This document shows positions 44,750-60,477 of a stretch of DNA of 64,000 nucleotides, in pieces. Both the position numbers and the translations under genes were made by a program. The stretch is from Pontederia crassipes (lineage: Eukaryota > Streptophyta > Magnoliopsida > Commelinales > Pontederiaceae): NCBI GenBank assembly GCA_030549335.1, contig CM060183.1, forward strand, positions 28,347,052 through 28,411,051, read 5' to 3'. Each line of letters opens with the position of its first letter. The stretch's first letter is position 1. Under the pieces are notes generated by a model, which had not been told where the DNA came from, searched no databases, and saw only the letters and a program-made list of their open reading frames with translations.

Positions 44750-46555
44750 CCACACAATTTGCAATTTTTTTTCTTTTTTCTTTTCAGTTTGATGAGGCAG
44801 CCAATTACCGCGTGAAATAGGCATAATTCTAAAAAAAATCGTTTTTTTCCCTCCTCTCTGAGGTGGTTTGTAAGAAATTATATTTTACTTTATTTACCAT
44901 TGTATGATCCTTTTCTAATGAGATATATATATTATGTTGCTTATAAGTTATAACTAGTTAATTTTGCCAAATTTATTTATTTTTATCGTCTTATTCAAAT
45001 TATTTATAATTTTATTTTAATACATTAAGGTATTAATTAGAATGAAACTAGAGGAAAAGGACACGAGATGGGTGTGACTCTGTGATGACGGCAAGCTCGT
45101 GCCGTCTCGAAACCCACACCGAGTCGCGCACTTGACGGAATTCACCATCTACTCCTTCCGTCTCCCCAAGCCTGGGAAGTTGTACGACCCAAGGGCTAAT
45201 CCGGAAACTCGACGGTGTAAATTTACATCTCCGCGGCGCAGTTTAGCGCGTCTCACAGGGCAGTTCCCTAACGTGGGCCAACCTTATCTTGTTTCACCTG
45301 GGAGTCCCACCTTACCAGCATTCGACGTCAAAGTTAACGGCGTCAAGATTTCCGTGGCAGGCAGGTCTGGGCTTGTGGGCCGGGAAAGTGTTGGGCCCCA
45401 CTGGGACAGTCGTTTGTCTCCGTGATGGTGACCGCGCCCTCTCACACCACAATCATTGCTCCCTTTTCTCTCTCTCTCTCCAAATTTTTAAACACAAATA
45501 AATCCCAGCATCTATTTGAAATAAAATAATCCACGAATAAAAAAATTTATAAAGATAGATTCTTTTTTTCCAACTTTGTGCTAAAAGAGAGAGGTCATGG
45601 ATTTTGAACGCTTCTTCCCCTTTTTCTACTTATGCCACCAGTGAAATAATAAGTAATAATGAGCTGCTGCTCGGAGTGGTAAATTATAATGGGTGCTGCA
45701 GTTGCAGTTGCAGCGGCAACAGCATATTTACTTTTGGGAAAGCAACGTCCCACCATTTGTACCCTTTGTTTATTTTTCTCAGTCACTCCTTTTTTTTTTC
45801 AATTAAATTCTCTCTCTCTCTCCTCTTCCTCTATCTTTTCCCCTTCCTCGGCACCCGTTACGTGATAAAAATAAAAACAAACTCACCCTCTCCTCTTTGG
45901 GAGCAAACCTTGTCCCACGGTCCGTCTCTTCAATTTCTTTATCATCTTTTCCATGTAAAGCAAAAGATCCAGAGCTCTCTCTCTCCCCCCTCCCTCTCTC
46001 TCTCCACGTATAGATAGACATCTCAATGCATTATTAACGCGGACAAATTGGCCATACAAAACGTTAGGCCGAATTTTCAAGTAATTTGACTTGTTATTAC
46101 TTTGGCGTCCCGTCCAACTTGGCACGTCTCAATTTCCAAATGTCAGACAAAATAACACCGCCAATGCCCCTACTTTATGATCGATCTAATAGTCATAAAA
46201 ATAGATAACAAAAAATATATATCTTATCCGCTGGTTTAACAGTATTTTATTAACTATTTAATTAACAAAAAAATTAACTTTGAATCCATCTGATTCAGTT
46301 GAGGATGGTGATGGTGTTTATCCATATCTGTTCACGATACAATTTGATTTGTGCCAAATTTAAGTTTGGGTTCGTTCAATACGCAACCGTGTCAGAGGCA
46401 ACAATTTTTCATAGTTAGCTTGATACCTTGTATTGGCAGTAGCTTGCACGGATATTGTTTTATACAACCTGAGAAATATCTTGGATAAGATATGCCAATA
46501 ATAATAATAATAATAATATTGTCTATGTTAAAAAAAATTAGCATCTATCTTGTAC
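44750..46555. other. 3' flank of DUF506 gene, then intergenic with CT-rich tracts
   Basis: 44750-45060 is the 3' UTR and AT-rich flank. 45060-45440 is a GC-moderate island with a 108-codon open frame (45099-45425 +) that has no recognisable domain. CT runs at about 45463-45482, 45808-45836 and 45975-46010 look like plant leader or promoter sequence, but no following gene is found. 46260-46520 is AT-rich with a short (AAT)n at 46496-46519. Confidence 0.4.
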
Positions 46556-47115
46556 TAGGGGTGAAAATAGTTCGGGTCGATTCGAGTTTTCGGTCTAAAA
46601 AAATTAACTGATATTTTTTGAGTCAGTTTTTAAAATTAAAAAAATCATCCTAAAATTATTTTGAAAAAATAAAAATCATCTTTTAGCGGATTAATTTTTT
46701 CGGAACCCTACTTTTATATAATTATATTTTAAAAATATATCTAATAACTTAAGATTAATATAAAAATATTTAATTTTATATTAAATATAAAATATACTAC
46801 TAAAATTTTAAAGTTATTAAATTAGAGTTTGATAATGTGATAGAAAAGTATAAAATTTTATACAAAAAATATTATATCTATAATAAAAGAATTAATAATA
46901 TATGTATTAATTATATAAATAAAAAATCATAAATAAAAACCGGGCTCCACGTGCCCTTACGATTTTTCAGATGGGGCCCTAATTTTAGCGGATTGATTTT
47001 AATTTATTAAAAACCGTCCTAAATTATTTAAGGACCCCTAATTTTTTTATTTTTTCAGTTCAATTTTTCGGGTCAAATGGATTTTTCGTTTGGTCGGATT
47101 TTTCGTACACCCCTA
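46556..47115. mobile_element. hAT-type MITE-like element, copy 3 (560 bp)
   Basis: Perfect ends TAGGGGTG...CACCCCTA and a perfect 8-bp target duplication TCTTGTAC (46548-46555 and 47116-47123), the clearest of the family. The interior shares GAGTCAGTTTTTAAAATTAA and a GGGCTCCACGTGCCC core with copies 1 and 2. No ORF. Confidence 0.9.
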
Positions 47116-47457
47116 TCTTGTACAAGATAAAGATATGGATCATAATAGGAAAAGGGGTAATTTACTTAAATATAATATAATATAATATAATAGACAGAGG
47201 ATTCCATGCTAGTTTATTTTTTTTTTCTTCCGATGGGAGCAAACTTTTTTTCTTTTTTTATATATAAAAAAGAAACTTGCATCATGTAAGCTGTCGGCCC
47301 TCGATTCGCTGCCTATCGTACTGCTAAAGAAACGGGTGCTAGTAATTAGATTATATAATATAATATGCACAAAAATTGTCCATTAGAGAGTAGAGTAGGA
47401 AGGCGATTTCGTCATTATCTAATTAATTAATCAATTAATCTTCTTGAGCAATACAAA

Positions 47458-47462
<5 letters not shown>

Positions 47463-47496
<34 letters not shown>
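47463..47496. repeat. Poly-C tract of 34 bases
   Basis: Thirty-four consecutive C (then A and CCC) in an AT-rich neighbourhood. Either a real homopolymer with quadruplex/i-motif potential, or a sequencing or assembly feature. Confidence 0.9.
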
Positions 47497-47499
47497 ACC

Positions 47500-49684
47500 C
47501 ATTTCTTTTCGTCTCACCTCTGCCCACAGAATGAGTTTTAGAGGAATCTTCAAGTCGTCACGTTATGATAACACGAACACACACTTATTTTAATGTTAGT
47601 TAATTATATGAGGTGTAAATGATGGTGCTTTCCCAAGCGAGTTTAAAAAAAAACAGTAAGTATTGGTGATGTCAATCTGCACCTATATCGCTCCCAAGTT
47701 ATTATATAAAAATTAATGTACATTCATGGTCCATGGAGGAATACTGAGTGTTCAACCATATATTAATCTAGTGATGAAGGATCCAAATAAGTAATATATT
47801 TAAATAATAAAATTTATTCATTTGTGATCAGATTGATATTGATATATGCCCAATACTCTTCAGAAGGTACATACATTAATCCTTTTATTATATATGTATA
47901 ATTTTACATTGAGTGGTAAATCAACCAATTACTAAAGCCATATTCAACTTTTTTAATAATTGATTTTAAATATGAAACATAAAATTTATATGAATACATA
48001 TGCATACAATCAACATAGTCAAGATCGGGATCTTACATAAGATCGGAAGGGAGTCATGAGATCAAAAATCGTAAGATCGGATCGAGGATAATAAGGTATT
48101 ATCTATATATTAAAAAATAATTTAATATATAAATGTAAATAAACTTGTAATGATATATATTATAAATAATGTTAACTTAGTACTATCCTACTAAAACTTC
48201 CTAGAAACACTTATATATTACTTATATAATAGTAATTTGGTGACTGTAATAATAAAAGATAACAGTAATATGTTAATATGGAATATAATTGTATAAATAA
48301 TTTTTAATATACCTTGATAATAAAATTATTTTGTGAAAATTTATTTTTAAAATTTTAATTATAACAATTCATCTATGTCTTAATTTTATTTCTCCAAAAG
48401 TTGCACTAGGCGAATATTAAAAGAATTGAAACAATTAAAATGATAGGATCGATGAGATCTTACGATCTTGTTATTATGATCATACCGATTCTATAAAAAT
48501 GATATCAAATTTGAGATGGGGATCATGGATCTCGTACGATCACGATCGCGGTTTTGATAACCTTGCATGCAACGATCAATCAATTCTTCCGTGGAGCCAA
48601 ATATTATTGAGAGTTTTTCTTTGGAAAGATGTCAAAGGTTCAAATTTCGAGTGAGATAATTTCTTTCTATTTTTTTATTAGGGCATTGACCTTCCTTCCA
48701 AGTTGAAGAAAATGTATGCATACAAGTAAATTTGTAAAATCATAGTTCACACTATATTAATAAATACTTTATTTGTAACAACCAATTGTAATAGTTAACT
48801 AGTTATGTATAAAAGTAAAATTTTACTTTTATCTTAGAAAATAATATTATGGTGTCAAGGGCTACCTAGTGCACCAAGGTATTGTTCTGTTTTTTTTTTT
48901 GAAAGATATTAATATGTCTAGTCCACGATTATTATATTCACTCTAAAAGTTGGCAAAAAAAAAAAAAAAGAAGAAAGAAAAGGTGGTGACATTGTTGATG
49001 ATTTTGGAACCCTGGTCACTTGAGGAATCGCCCATTGGTTATTACTTGTTGGGTTCAGTTCGGGTTGGCTTTTGCGAGCACAAGGGGGTGGGGGGACAAA
49101 CCCTATCGCGTTGGTGGATGTGGGAAAGTGTAGTGGGTGTGTTGCCAAAGATCATCTTGCACCCTTAGGTTTTTGCATGTTAGGTGTTGCTGCATTCAGT
49201 ATGCACTATTTTTTTATTTCTTTATATACTTTTTTCCCTGCCCTATACATTTTCTTCTTTTTCTTTTTTGTGAAATATGAAATGTATACATATGTGGCTC
49301 TGTAAATTCCACCAAGGGGGCATGCAGGGGCACTCGCTCGTTCACTGATCAGTTCATTCTTTAATATGCCATCAGTGTTGATATACATATATTGCAGTGC
49401 TGTTCAGGCTGCCAAATCTTTTCATGTGTCTCCCTGATCTTGGTGGTGGGCTATGAGATGTCTCATCCTTCATTCAATCCGATCAGGACTGGAGAATGCC
49501 TGATCGTGCAACATAAATGATACTGTATGCATCATGAATGAAGATATATGTCATTCTCTAATGCAATGTATGCACCAAGAGAAGGCAGAAGAATTAGTAG
49601 CAATAAAATAAAAAAAGGCAGGTTTGGATAAATTTGGCATGCATATCAGAGCGGTGGACTCCGGCACTTTAAATGACGGGACCG

Positions 49685-49731
<47 letters not shown>

Positions 49732-50150
49732 AGTGAACTAGCAATGGCATAATTTAAAAATATTAGTATGGATAACACAATTGCATTGCATAATGTGTAT
49801 ATATGTAATGAGTTAGATTATAAAATATTTTCTTCTTATATGTACAAGTCACAACTCATAAGTGTAAGAATGTGTGGCTTCTTATCTGCATGTTAAGTCA
49901 AAAGAAGAAATATAGTTTCAGTAGTTAATAAAATTTAGTGAAAGGGCTAATTAATGAATTCATCAAGATTGTAACGCGAAAACCATATATTGTGAAAGCT
50001 TCCTTGAATACCTGGTTATTATTCCTCCATCATAATCTAAAGTGTGGTATACATTGAACAAGCACAAGCTCATCGTACGATCATGATTCGTGGGTCATCG
50101 GATGTGATGATCAAATTCTAGGATTATCACCACTGGTCGAAAGGTTATGG
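47500..50150. other. Non-coding stretch with transposon debris
   Basis: 47990-48560 has GATCGGGATCTTAC... and ...GATCTCGTACGATCACGATC at its two ends, a decayed inverted-repeat element like 14085-14450. 48918-49170 has conflicting short frames on both strands around an A-rich run and no domain. (TA)n at 49689-49732. The rest shows nothing recognisable. Confidence 0.4.
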
Positions 50151-50155
50151 ACATT

Positions 50156-50886
50156 TGTTGAAATTTGAAAGTTTCAAATTTCAAATATATTACATTGTGA
50201 ACATGAAAAATGTGTTCATACTAATACTAATTAGTTAAGTATGAAATACAATATCACATCTTTTCTTCAACAAAATATTATAATATTAATATTAAATGAA
50301 AAGATATGTTCACATATTATAAGTGAAATAATGTCATAGATGAGTTATCTCATGAAAGGATATTCTTAAATAGAGAGTATTCTTTTATTATAAGATGTGT
50401 CCCTTGAAATATGTTCACATATCAACAGGTATGTCATTTCGTTATAAGGTGTGACCTTATATGAAAAGGTGAATTCTTTAATTAATAAGTGTGTTTTTTG
50501 AACGAAAAGATATTAGACACATCCCTTCGTGAAGTACCTTTTCAGGTTTATAAATATGTTTCCCTTTCATGCATTTTCAAGTAATCGAAAAGCAATCAAA
50601 ACAACGAGAAGTTATGAGAAGATATTAAAATGTGATAAGTGCTATGTGTACGGACACATAAAAATACTTTCAAATCATTGCAAGTTATTAGAATAAGAGC
50701 ATGAGTTCTTCGACAGTTGCTAGTTGGCGAATTTGGTGACTTCGTTCTATTCCGAGAATATTATTGTTGTAATCCCAATAGCAAATTTTGTGTGAGGACA
50801 AATAATTATCTAAAGATAACGATTCGTCGTGCATCGAAGTCTTGATCTTCATTTCTTCTCTTTCCATCTATCCACTATTTCTAACA
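50156..50886 (+). mobile_element. Solo LTR, 731 bp, with perfect 5-bp target duplication
   Basis: Starts TGTTGAAATTTG and ends TATTTCTAACA (TG...CA ends), flanked by ACATT at 50151-50155 and 50887-50891. Inside, TTTATAAATATG at about 50549 is a likely TATA box. No internal retroelement domain follows, so two LTRs have recombined and removed the body. TGTTGAAAT...TCTAACA ends are common in Ty1/copia LTRs, but the superfamily is not proven. Orientation is taken from the TATA box. Confidence 0.85.
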
Positions 50887-50891
50887 ACATT

Positions 50892-54751
<3,860 letters not shown>

Positions 54752-56309
54752 AGCATACTTATTTGACCTCCAATAATAATGACACATGGAGCTGCAGGCT
54801 AAAATTGAACATATTTAAAATAAAATACTAGGGAAGTTGTTCCGTGTAGTGTTGGATGGATACAAGGAAGAGCATTAAATACGGCGACCGGTCTTGAAGA
54901 CGATGGCTGTGTGTCAAAACTCATAAGTCTCGAGTCCACCCAGAGAGGATAAGGCTTCCAGACCTGTAAGAGGGTGGAAGCATTTGGGGGCATATAAAAA
55001 ATTCCCACAAGTCTGTCCATTCATAAATTCATAAATGCAGTGCAATTGCTACTCGTTGTTGCGAATCCTATCTCAATTAGAAACTTCTAACACACATCAA
55101 AATAAAATACACTCTCATACTAGGATACCCCGCAGAAGTTGTAAGAGGCGAAGTTTCTTGGACGAAAATTTTATAAGGTAATATGTAAAGTGATTCAAGA
55201 TTGATTTATTTCATTATAACGAACTAGATATTTTTTTTTGAATTAATTCAAATGTCTTAATCTATTTGTAATTCCTATGAAGTCTCGATATAAATTTGAT
55301 CTAAATATAAAATAATTTATCTTCTAATTCTCTTTTAATTTTTTCTATCTAATAAAATTCTGTCGTGTTAAATTTTTTATATTTCCTTACGATGTATAAT
55401 TTTTATCGTGCAAAAATATTATATATATATATATATATATATAGGATTGCGAAGAAACGACCATAAAATATGAATGCGCTTGTCTTCGTCAATGACAATA
55501 ACCGATCAGCAAATTGTTTTATATTTACTTTAGACCGAGTTAACCTTGTAGTTCTAGATGATTGTTAAGAGTTATTTAGTATTTACGAGTAGAATCGAAT
55601 CCTATTGATGAGTTGCGGGTGGAGTTAAATATATTTTAGGGGACAAATATGATCCAACCGAATCCGAAAGTTGGGTCATCTAACGACCATTTTCTTTTTT
55701 TTTTAAAAAATTCTTACTTTTTTGAAATATTTAATATGTATTTTAAAGTATAAAATAAGCCTTTCAAATATTTGAATATTAATTATTTAATTTTAACTAT
55801 ATTTTAGAAAATTATTATTAAATATAGGACTTGAAGTTAAATAAAAAAAATTTAGACTTTCGACTCAGTTCGGGTTAAAAAAATTTAACCTTCTGACTCA
55901 TTTAGTCATTTCTAATAATTGACATGGTGTACACTCCAATATATTGTTTAAGAATTGGTTCCTTTTCAACTTGAGTTAATCATTAACCAGATATCTAGAA
56001 ATTAGGATGCGATTATGGTCAGCACTCAGTAATAACCAGTTCAACCACTGCCTGCAAAAAAAAAAATCATTTTGTAGGTTACCTTATAGTAAAAATCATT
56101 CTCTGTGTTTCTTGTTAATGTACGACTTATCAACTATTCCCCATTGCCTAAAACTTGCATTGTTACTCTATATCACTACTATTCAAGACTTGATTGCTTT
56201 GATTGTACAGAAATTATCACAAAAAGAGAAATTTGTGGAATAAGATTCCAAGTTGAAGGGCACAAGAACAATGAAACGCAATGGAACTTGGATATTTCTT
56301 TCGTCAATG
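54752..56309. other. Intergenic, 3' side of the ELC-like gene
   Basis: 54800-55020 is GC-moderate, with a TATA-like GGCATATAAAAAATTCC at 54990 and an antisense 73-codon frame of unknown meaning. (TA)n at 55422-55442. 55600-55915 has MITE-like GGGTTGG/ACTCAGTTCGGG words. 56000-56309 is the 3' flank of the gene to the right. Confidence 0.4.
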
Positions 56310-57278
56310 TCAGGGCTGTGCAGCTTCCTCGGCCGAGACCCTGCAAATGAACTGTTCCCTGGCCAAGGCCCTCACCAGCTTCAAGTACGCGGCCAATGGG
56401 ATCTTGTCGTCCGACAGCGCCTCGTCGAGCACGTACAACACGTCGTCGATGGCGAAGTCGACGGCTTTGTTGTCCAGCACCCGTCTCGAACTCTCGTCCG
56501 CCGCCGAGAACGCCTCCAGGGCCTCGTCCAGGATCGGGGGCTTAGAGCTGTGCACCTGCAACCAGAGCGCGAGCGCGCTCTCTTCGTGCTCCTTGTTCTT
56601 CGAGGCCTTCTTCAAGCTCAGCCACTCGTTCCGGAGGTCTCGCAGCGTCGCCTTGAGCTGCTGCCCCCGGTTCCGCAGCTCCTCCTGCACACTCGACAGG
56701 TGCTCGATGTCCTCCTTCGCTCGAGCGTGGAACTGCATCTTTTCGAGGCACAGGCTGCTGGCAAGCCGGTCCATGGCCTCCCGCCTGGAGGGCAGATGAC
56801 TGGGCGCTGTGCTCCGGTTCAAAGAGTTGGGACGGTTGTGCCGATCGAGGAGCCGGACGAGGTTGCGGACGAGCTCGGAGAGGATGGACTTGGGGTGCTG
56901 CCACTCCACCAAGTAGGGCGTGGCGACGAGGCCTGAGGGATCGACCAACGGATGGGTGCAGAGGAGTTGGGCGGAGGGCTTGGGGAAGATGTAGACCATG
57001 GGGCGCGCCATGGGGTACGGCTCGGGCAGCCATATGGTGAGCAGCACGGCGGGGGAGGAACGTAGGGGCAGCTCGCCGTGGACGTAGAGGAGGTTGACGA
57101 GGGTACCGTCGTCGTGGGTGAACGTGCCGGAGTCGGGGGAGAGGGCGGGGAAGTCGCTGAGGAGGGCGAGCAGGTCGCGGCGGATGAGCCACTTGAACTT
57201 GTCGGGGACGGAGAGAGCTCTGTCTCCGGTGGCGGTGAGCGCCGCGTCGATGAAGCCGATTGAGGGGGAGAAAACCAT
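56310..57278 (-). CDS. ELC: ESCRT-I subunit TSG101/VPS23 (ELC-like), intronless, 322 aa
   Basis: ESCRT-I binds ubiquitinated cargo at endosomes and sends it to the vacuole. Residues ~25-155 form a UEV domain (ubiquitin E2 fold without the catalytic Cys): 'DLLALLSDFPALSPDSGTFT', 'NLLYVHGELPL', 'IWLPEPYPMARPMVYIFPKP', 'DPSGLVATPYLVEW' and 'LSELVRNLVRLL'. Residues ~165-245 are a charged coiled coil. Residues ~258-318 are the steadiness box: 'AIDDVLYVLDEALSDDKIPL' then 'YLKLVRALAREQFICR'. Length is below the ~370-400 of Arabidopsis ELC proteins because the Pro-rich linker between UEV and coiled coil is short. One exon, as in Arabidopsis ELC. The start at 57278 precedes the UEV by a normal distance. 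Strong GC bias makes long antisense shadows. A Mutator-like insertion lies only ~240 bases upstream. Confidence 0.93.
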   Translation of the reverse strand: MVFSPSIGFIDAALTATGDRALSVPDKFKWLIRRDLLALLSDFPALSPDSGTFTHDDGTLVNLLYVHGELPLRSSPAVLLTIWLPEPYPMARPMVYIFPKPSAQLLCTHPLVDPSGLVATPYLVEWQHPKSILSELVRNLVRLLDRHNRPNSLNRSTAPSHLPSRREAMDRLASSLCLEKMQFHARAKEDIEHLSSVQEELRNRGQQLKATLRDLRNEWLSLKKASKNKEHEESALALWLQVHSSKPPILDEALEAFSAADESSRRVLDNKAVDFAIDDVLYVLDEALSDDKIPLAAYLKLVRALAREQFICRVSAEEAAQP

Positions 57279-57507
57279 GGTGAATTGCCTCGTGTGTTCT
57301 GCTCAAAAGATGTGCAAAATATCACAAGACCAGGCTCTACTAATAAAGGAAGCCTGGAATATTTAAGGTGTAATTGAACAACTGCTATTTGGAATTTGGA
57401 GGCACTAAATTATAAATATGGAGACATTGTTTTTCTATACAAAATATGTTTTTTTATATAAGGACAAGGTAAAGGTACAGAAATCCATGCATGTGTTTTT
57501 TGAAACA
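57279..57507 (-). promoter_or_regulatory. Short upstream region of the ELC-like gene
   Basis: Only 229 bases separate the start codon from the target duplication of the next transposon. AT-rich, with TAAATATTCCAGGC-type sequence on the minus strand near 57360. No definite TATA box is assigned. Confidence 0.4.
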
Positions 57508-57516
57508 AATTTAGTG

Positions 57517-58640
57517 GGATTTAATGGTTGTCCTCCCTACTTAAGTAGGGGGACACTCCGCCCTATTCTAAACTCCGTCGTATTCAAGATGGAGCGTGAA
57601 GATGAGATGGGTGTGGTTCAATTGAAATGCGGCTGGTTCGAGGTCGGTTCAAGGTCGACTTGGGAGCGGTAAACCAGTTTAATGCCACGATCTGGTGTGT
57701 TCTCCCGTACGACGTCATTGTTTGTATCGAGATTACTTCGCCACCGTCGAGCTCTATGTCGTCGCCGCCAAGATGGGTTTGTACGTCACCGGTCTCCTGC
57801 ATGACGTTGCTACTACTCTGCACGACGTCGTGGCTGAGATCTACGTGATTTGTCTGTGACGAGATCTATGTACCTCAGGATGCAACTGCTTGATTTCACA
57901 GCCAAAGTGAACTAATGGATGTGTCTTCCCTCTATAGCGCCGACGAGTACCTTGTACTCGTGGCTTCCACAACAACAAGGCTCACTACCTTATCCTTCCA
58001 CCACTATCTCAACACGACTCAAAAGCAAAACCAACCTCCCCTGCACTTTCCATGGCCACAGCTCTTGCTTTTCACACACTTGTCGCAAAAGTCCGATAGG
58101 AGCCCCTTCAAGGTCTCCTCCATTGACCTCTCCAAGGAGGACAAACCCCCGACTGTTGCTCTGTCTGATGATGGCGGCGGTGACAGCCCCGTTGAGTCAG
58201 AAGCGCCGCCCCACCACGGAAGAGGAGTAGACGCAGCAAAACTTCGATCCCCGGAGGCTGGAGGAGCGATTCGCGATACTGAACACCGGCATCTACGAGT
58301 ACCACTACAACGAGGCTATCGGCGACCCCACATACCGGCTACCACCGGACAACTGGCGGTACCCAACGTTCTTCTTCGAGAGCAAGAGCACCAAGATCGC
58401 CGGGTTCGCCCAAGACCTCCAGGCAAAAGGCGCTCCTCATCTAAGATAGCCTGCTGCTTGCCTTCGTGCTCTTACTAAGTCGGAATTGTGAGCGCACGAC
58501 GCCGGAGTTGTGAACTGCTCATATATGCTAAACTGTGCTCTTCCAATCTGCCCTCCACCGGTGGAGTGTCCTAGATCCAACGGTTGTTGATCTAGGGTGG
58601 ACTGTCCCCCTACTTAAGTGGGGGGACGCTCATTAAATCT
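57517..58640. mobile_element. Pack-MULE-type element carrying a rubredoxin gene fragment
   Basis: Ends are GGATTTAATGGTTGTCC and GGACGCTCATTAAATCT. The 9-bp target duplication is AATTTAGTG (57508-57516) and AATTTAGTA (58641-58649), 8 of 9 matching. Nine-base duplications mark Mutator-like elements. Just inside each end lies a palindrome: CCCTACTTAAGTAGGGGGAC at the left, and CCCCTACTTAAGTGGGGGGA at the right. The 1124-bp body is GC-rich, unlike its surroundings. Its right half holds a plastid rubredoxin-like gene fragment (next entry); the left half (57560-57900) may be another captured piece that I do not recognise. No transposase is present. Confidence 0.85.
58051..58449 (+). pseudogene. 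Captured fragment of a thylakoid rubredoxin-domain gene, cysteines lost
   Basis: It resembles plant plastid rubredoxin (RBD1-type) proteins, which carry one iron on four Cys and help assemble photosystem II. A start-like ATGGCCACAGCT (58051) and 'FKVSSIDLSKEDKPPTVAL' match the transit/linker part in one frame. After a shift and a TAG (58228), a second frame (58231-58449, 72 codons plus TAG) reads 'QNFDPRRLEERFAILNTGIY', then 'GDPTYRLPPDNWRYPT' and 'FFESKSTKIAGFAQDLQ'. In the family, two C-x2-C-G motifs flank this loop. Here the stretch after 'GIYE' and the stretch after 'WR' lack both: Cys is replaced by Tyr and neighbouring residues are missing. The membrane anchor is gone too. It cannot bind iron. 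Confidence 0.72.
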
Positions 58641-58649
58641 AATTTAGTA

Positions 58650-59940
58650 AACTTGAATAAACATAACAAGAACGTCACCCATTATCATCTATGTGCACAA
58701 ATCAAAAGACTCATTAATTAATTCAGTACTCTCTTTTGTATATTTGCTTTTTAATATATCTTTTTTTTATAGTAATCCATTGTGCATCCTTTTATAATCG
58801 AAAATAATATAGCTATTCATCTAGCTGTTGCATTTATTGTGAATACATAAAATAATTCTATGATTTTTAATGCTTAAATACTATTTAAAAAGTGATTAAA
58901 TAACTGGTATCATTATTTATTATATAAAATATTTAATATTGAGGGATCAGAAGTGCCATTGGAATCCAGGGACTAATAGTATTAAATATATAATTTAAAC
59001 AAATAATTCTATCTTATTAAACAAGCAGATATTCTTAAATTAGTACTTAATATTTATTTCATATTTATTTTATTCATTTATTAAAAATATCTAACTTTTA
59101 CAATTAGGTTCTTTAAATAAATAATTAAATATTCATTATCGTTACTTACTTATATATGATATTATTTTTGGCACTAACTCAACTAGAAATAAGGTCAATA
59201 AGTTGAATGAGATGATTCATCACAAGGATAAACCCCTAATTTAAAGACATATCAATGCGCTCTCTATATTTTTGTCCCGGATCTTATGCTGTTAAGAAAC
59301 TTAATTCCCACATTTACATGATTGCATACTTCAATAATATAAAATCTTGACTATAATAAGTAGATAGCTGAATTGAAGTTAAATAATTATGTTTAATCTT
59401 TCTATACATTCGAAATCATAGGAAAATATCTTGTAAAAAGAGGCACAAAATTATACATAACTGAAGGCGAGGATACGTGACCAATTAACTTAAAATAATT
59501 TAATATTATGCAACTTAATTGCTAGCCTTTATTACGACATAGCTTGCGTCATTAATTGTGTACACGAAGATATTGAGATATCTATTATTGAAAAATAAAA
59601 TAAAAATATTGAGATATTGGACGTCTTTGTTTTCGAACTATCGCTTTAGACGATGGGGCCGGTCAGATAGTGCAGGAAGGCAGCAAGGTCAAGCATATTT
59701 TTATGCCTGCAAATAAGCAAAATATCATCAGAGAGAGAGAAAGAGAGAGAATATATGAACACTGCGTAATTTATTTTAACGTAATTAGGAACAACAAACG
59801 CGCTCAAGAAAATGTGCAAGAAAAGATGGGAGATTTTGACATGTAACAACCGGACTTGTGTTACACCTCAAAAGCTACCAAATGCACAACAAGACAGACC
59901 AGCACATCTGAACGACTTTGTAACAAATTTATAACTAGAC

Positions 59941-60007
<67 letters not shown>

Positions 60008-60468
60008 TAGTTCTAGTCCAGCATGCAAACAAAGTTTCAGTTTGATTTTGTAAATGTAAACAAAAGTTTCAGGTTGTTCGTAAAAAAATAGCTGAAAGAG
60101 GGACTAACGTGTACTAATAGAGAGAGATATAGAGAGACAAATAAACAAATTAAGAGAAGGCCGTGAAGGAATCATGCATGAGGCTTAATTTTCTTACACA
60201 TTCTTGAAGTTTTAGGATGCTCGAAATCTTTGTCGTGCTTTCTTTCATCTTTTTTTTTTCAAATAAAAAAATTGTTATTAAGATACTTACTTTCTTAATT
60301 TTGCTTTCCTTGCAGCACGTCTTTTCCCTGTGATCTTACTTCGTTTACTGCTTCAACCAGCAAGAGCTCAGGTGGAATCACAAGGCTGTTAGAGCAGTAG
60401 AACTTGGAGATGGATAGCAATATCAGAGTTGGAGACCAACCATAAAGATTTTGACTAAATGAAGATGG
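58650..60468. other. AT-rich non-coding stretch
   Basis: No gene recognised. A minus frame at 59646-59849 has no known domain. A (GA)n run at about 59732-59751 and a (TA)n at 59944-60000 are present. Confidence 0.4.
59944..60008. repeat. (TA)n microsatellite, about 28 units
   Basis: TA run followed by ACATATATA; about 65 bases. Confidence 0.95.
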
Positions 60469-60477
60469 ATTAACAAA

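Noticed and set aside
45099..45425. 108-codon plus-strand frame
   Set aside because: Reasonable composition but no recognised domain, splice context or promoter; kept only as part of the described stretch.
56253..56936. 227- and 172-codon plus-strand frames and a 254-codon minus frame
   Set aside because: Antisense or shifted shadows of the ELC-like gene caused by its high GC3; the 56310-57278 minus frame alone has UEV and steadiness-box motifs.
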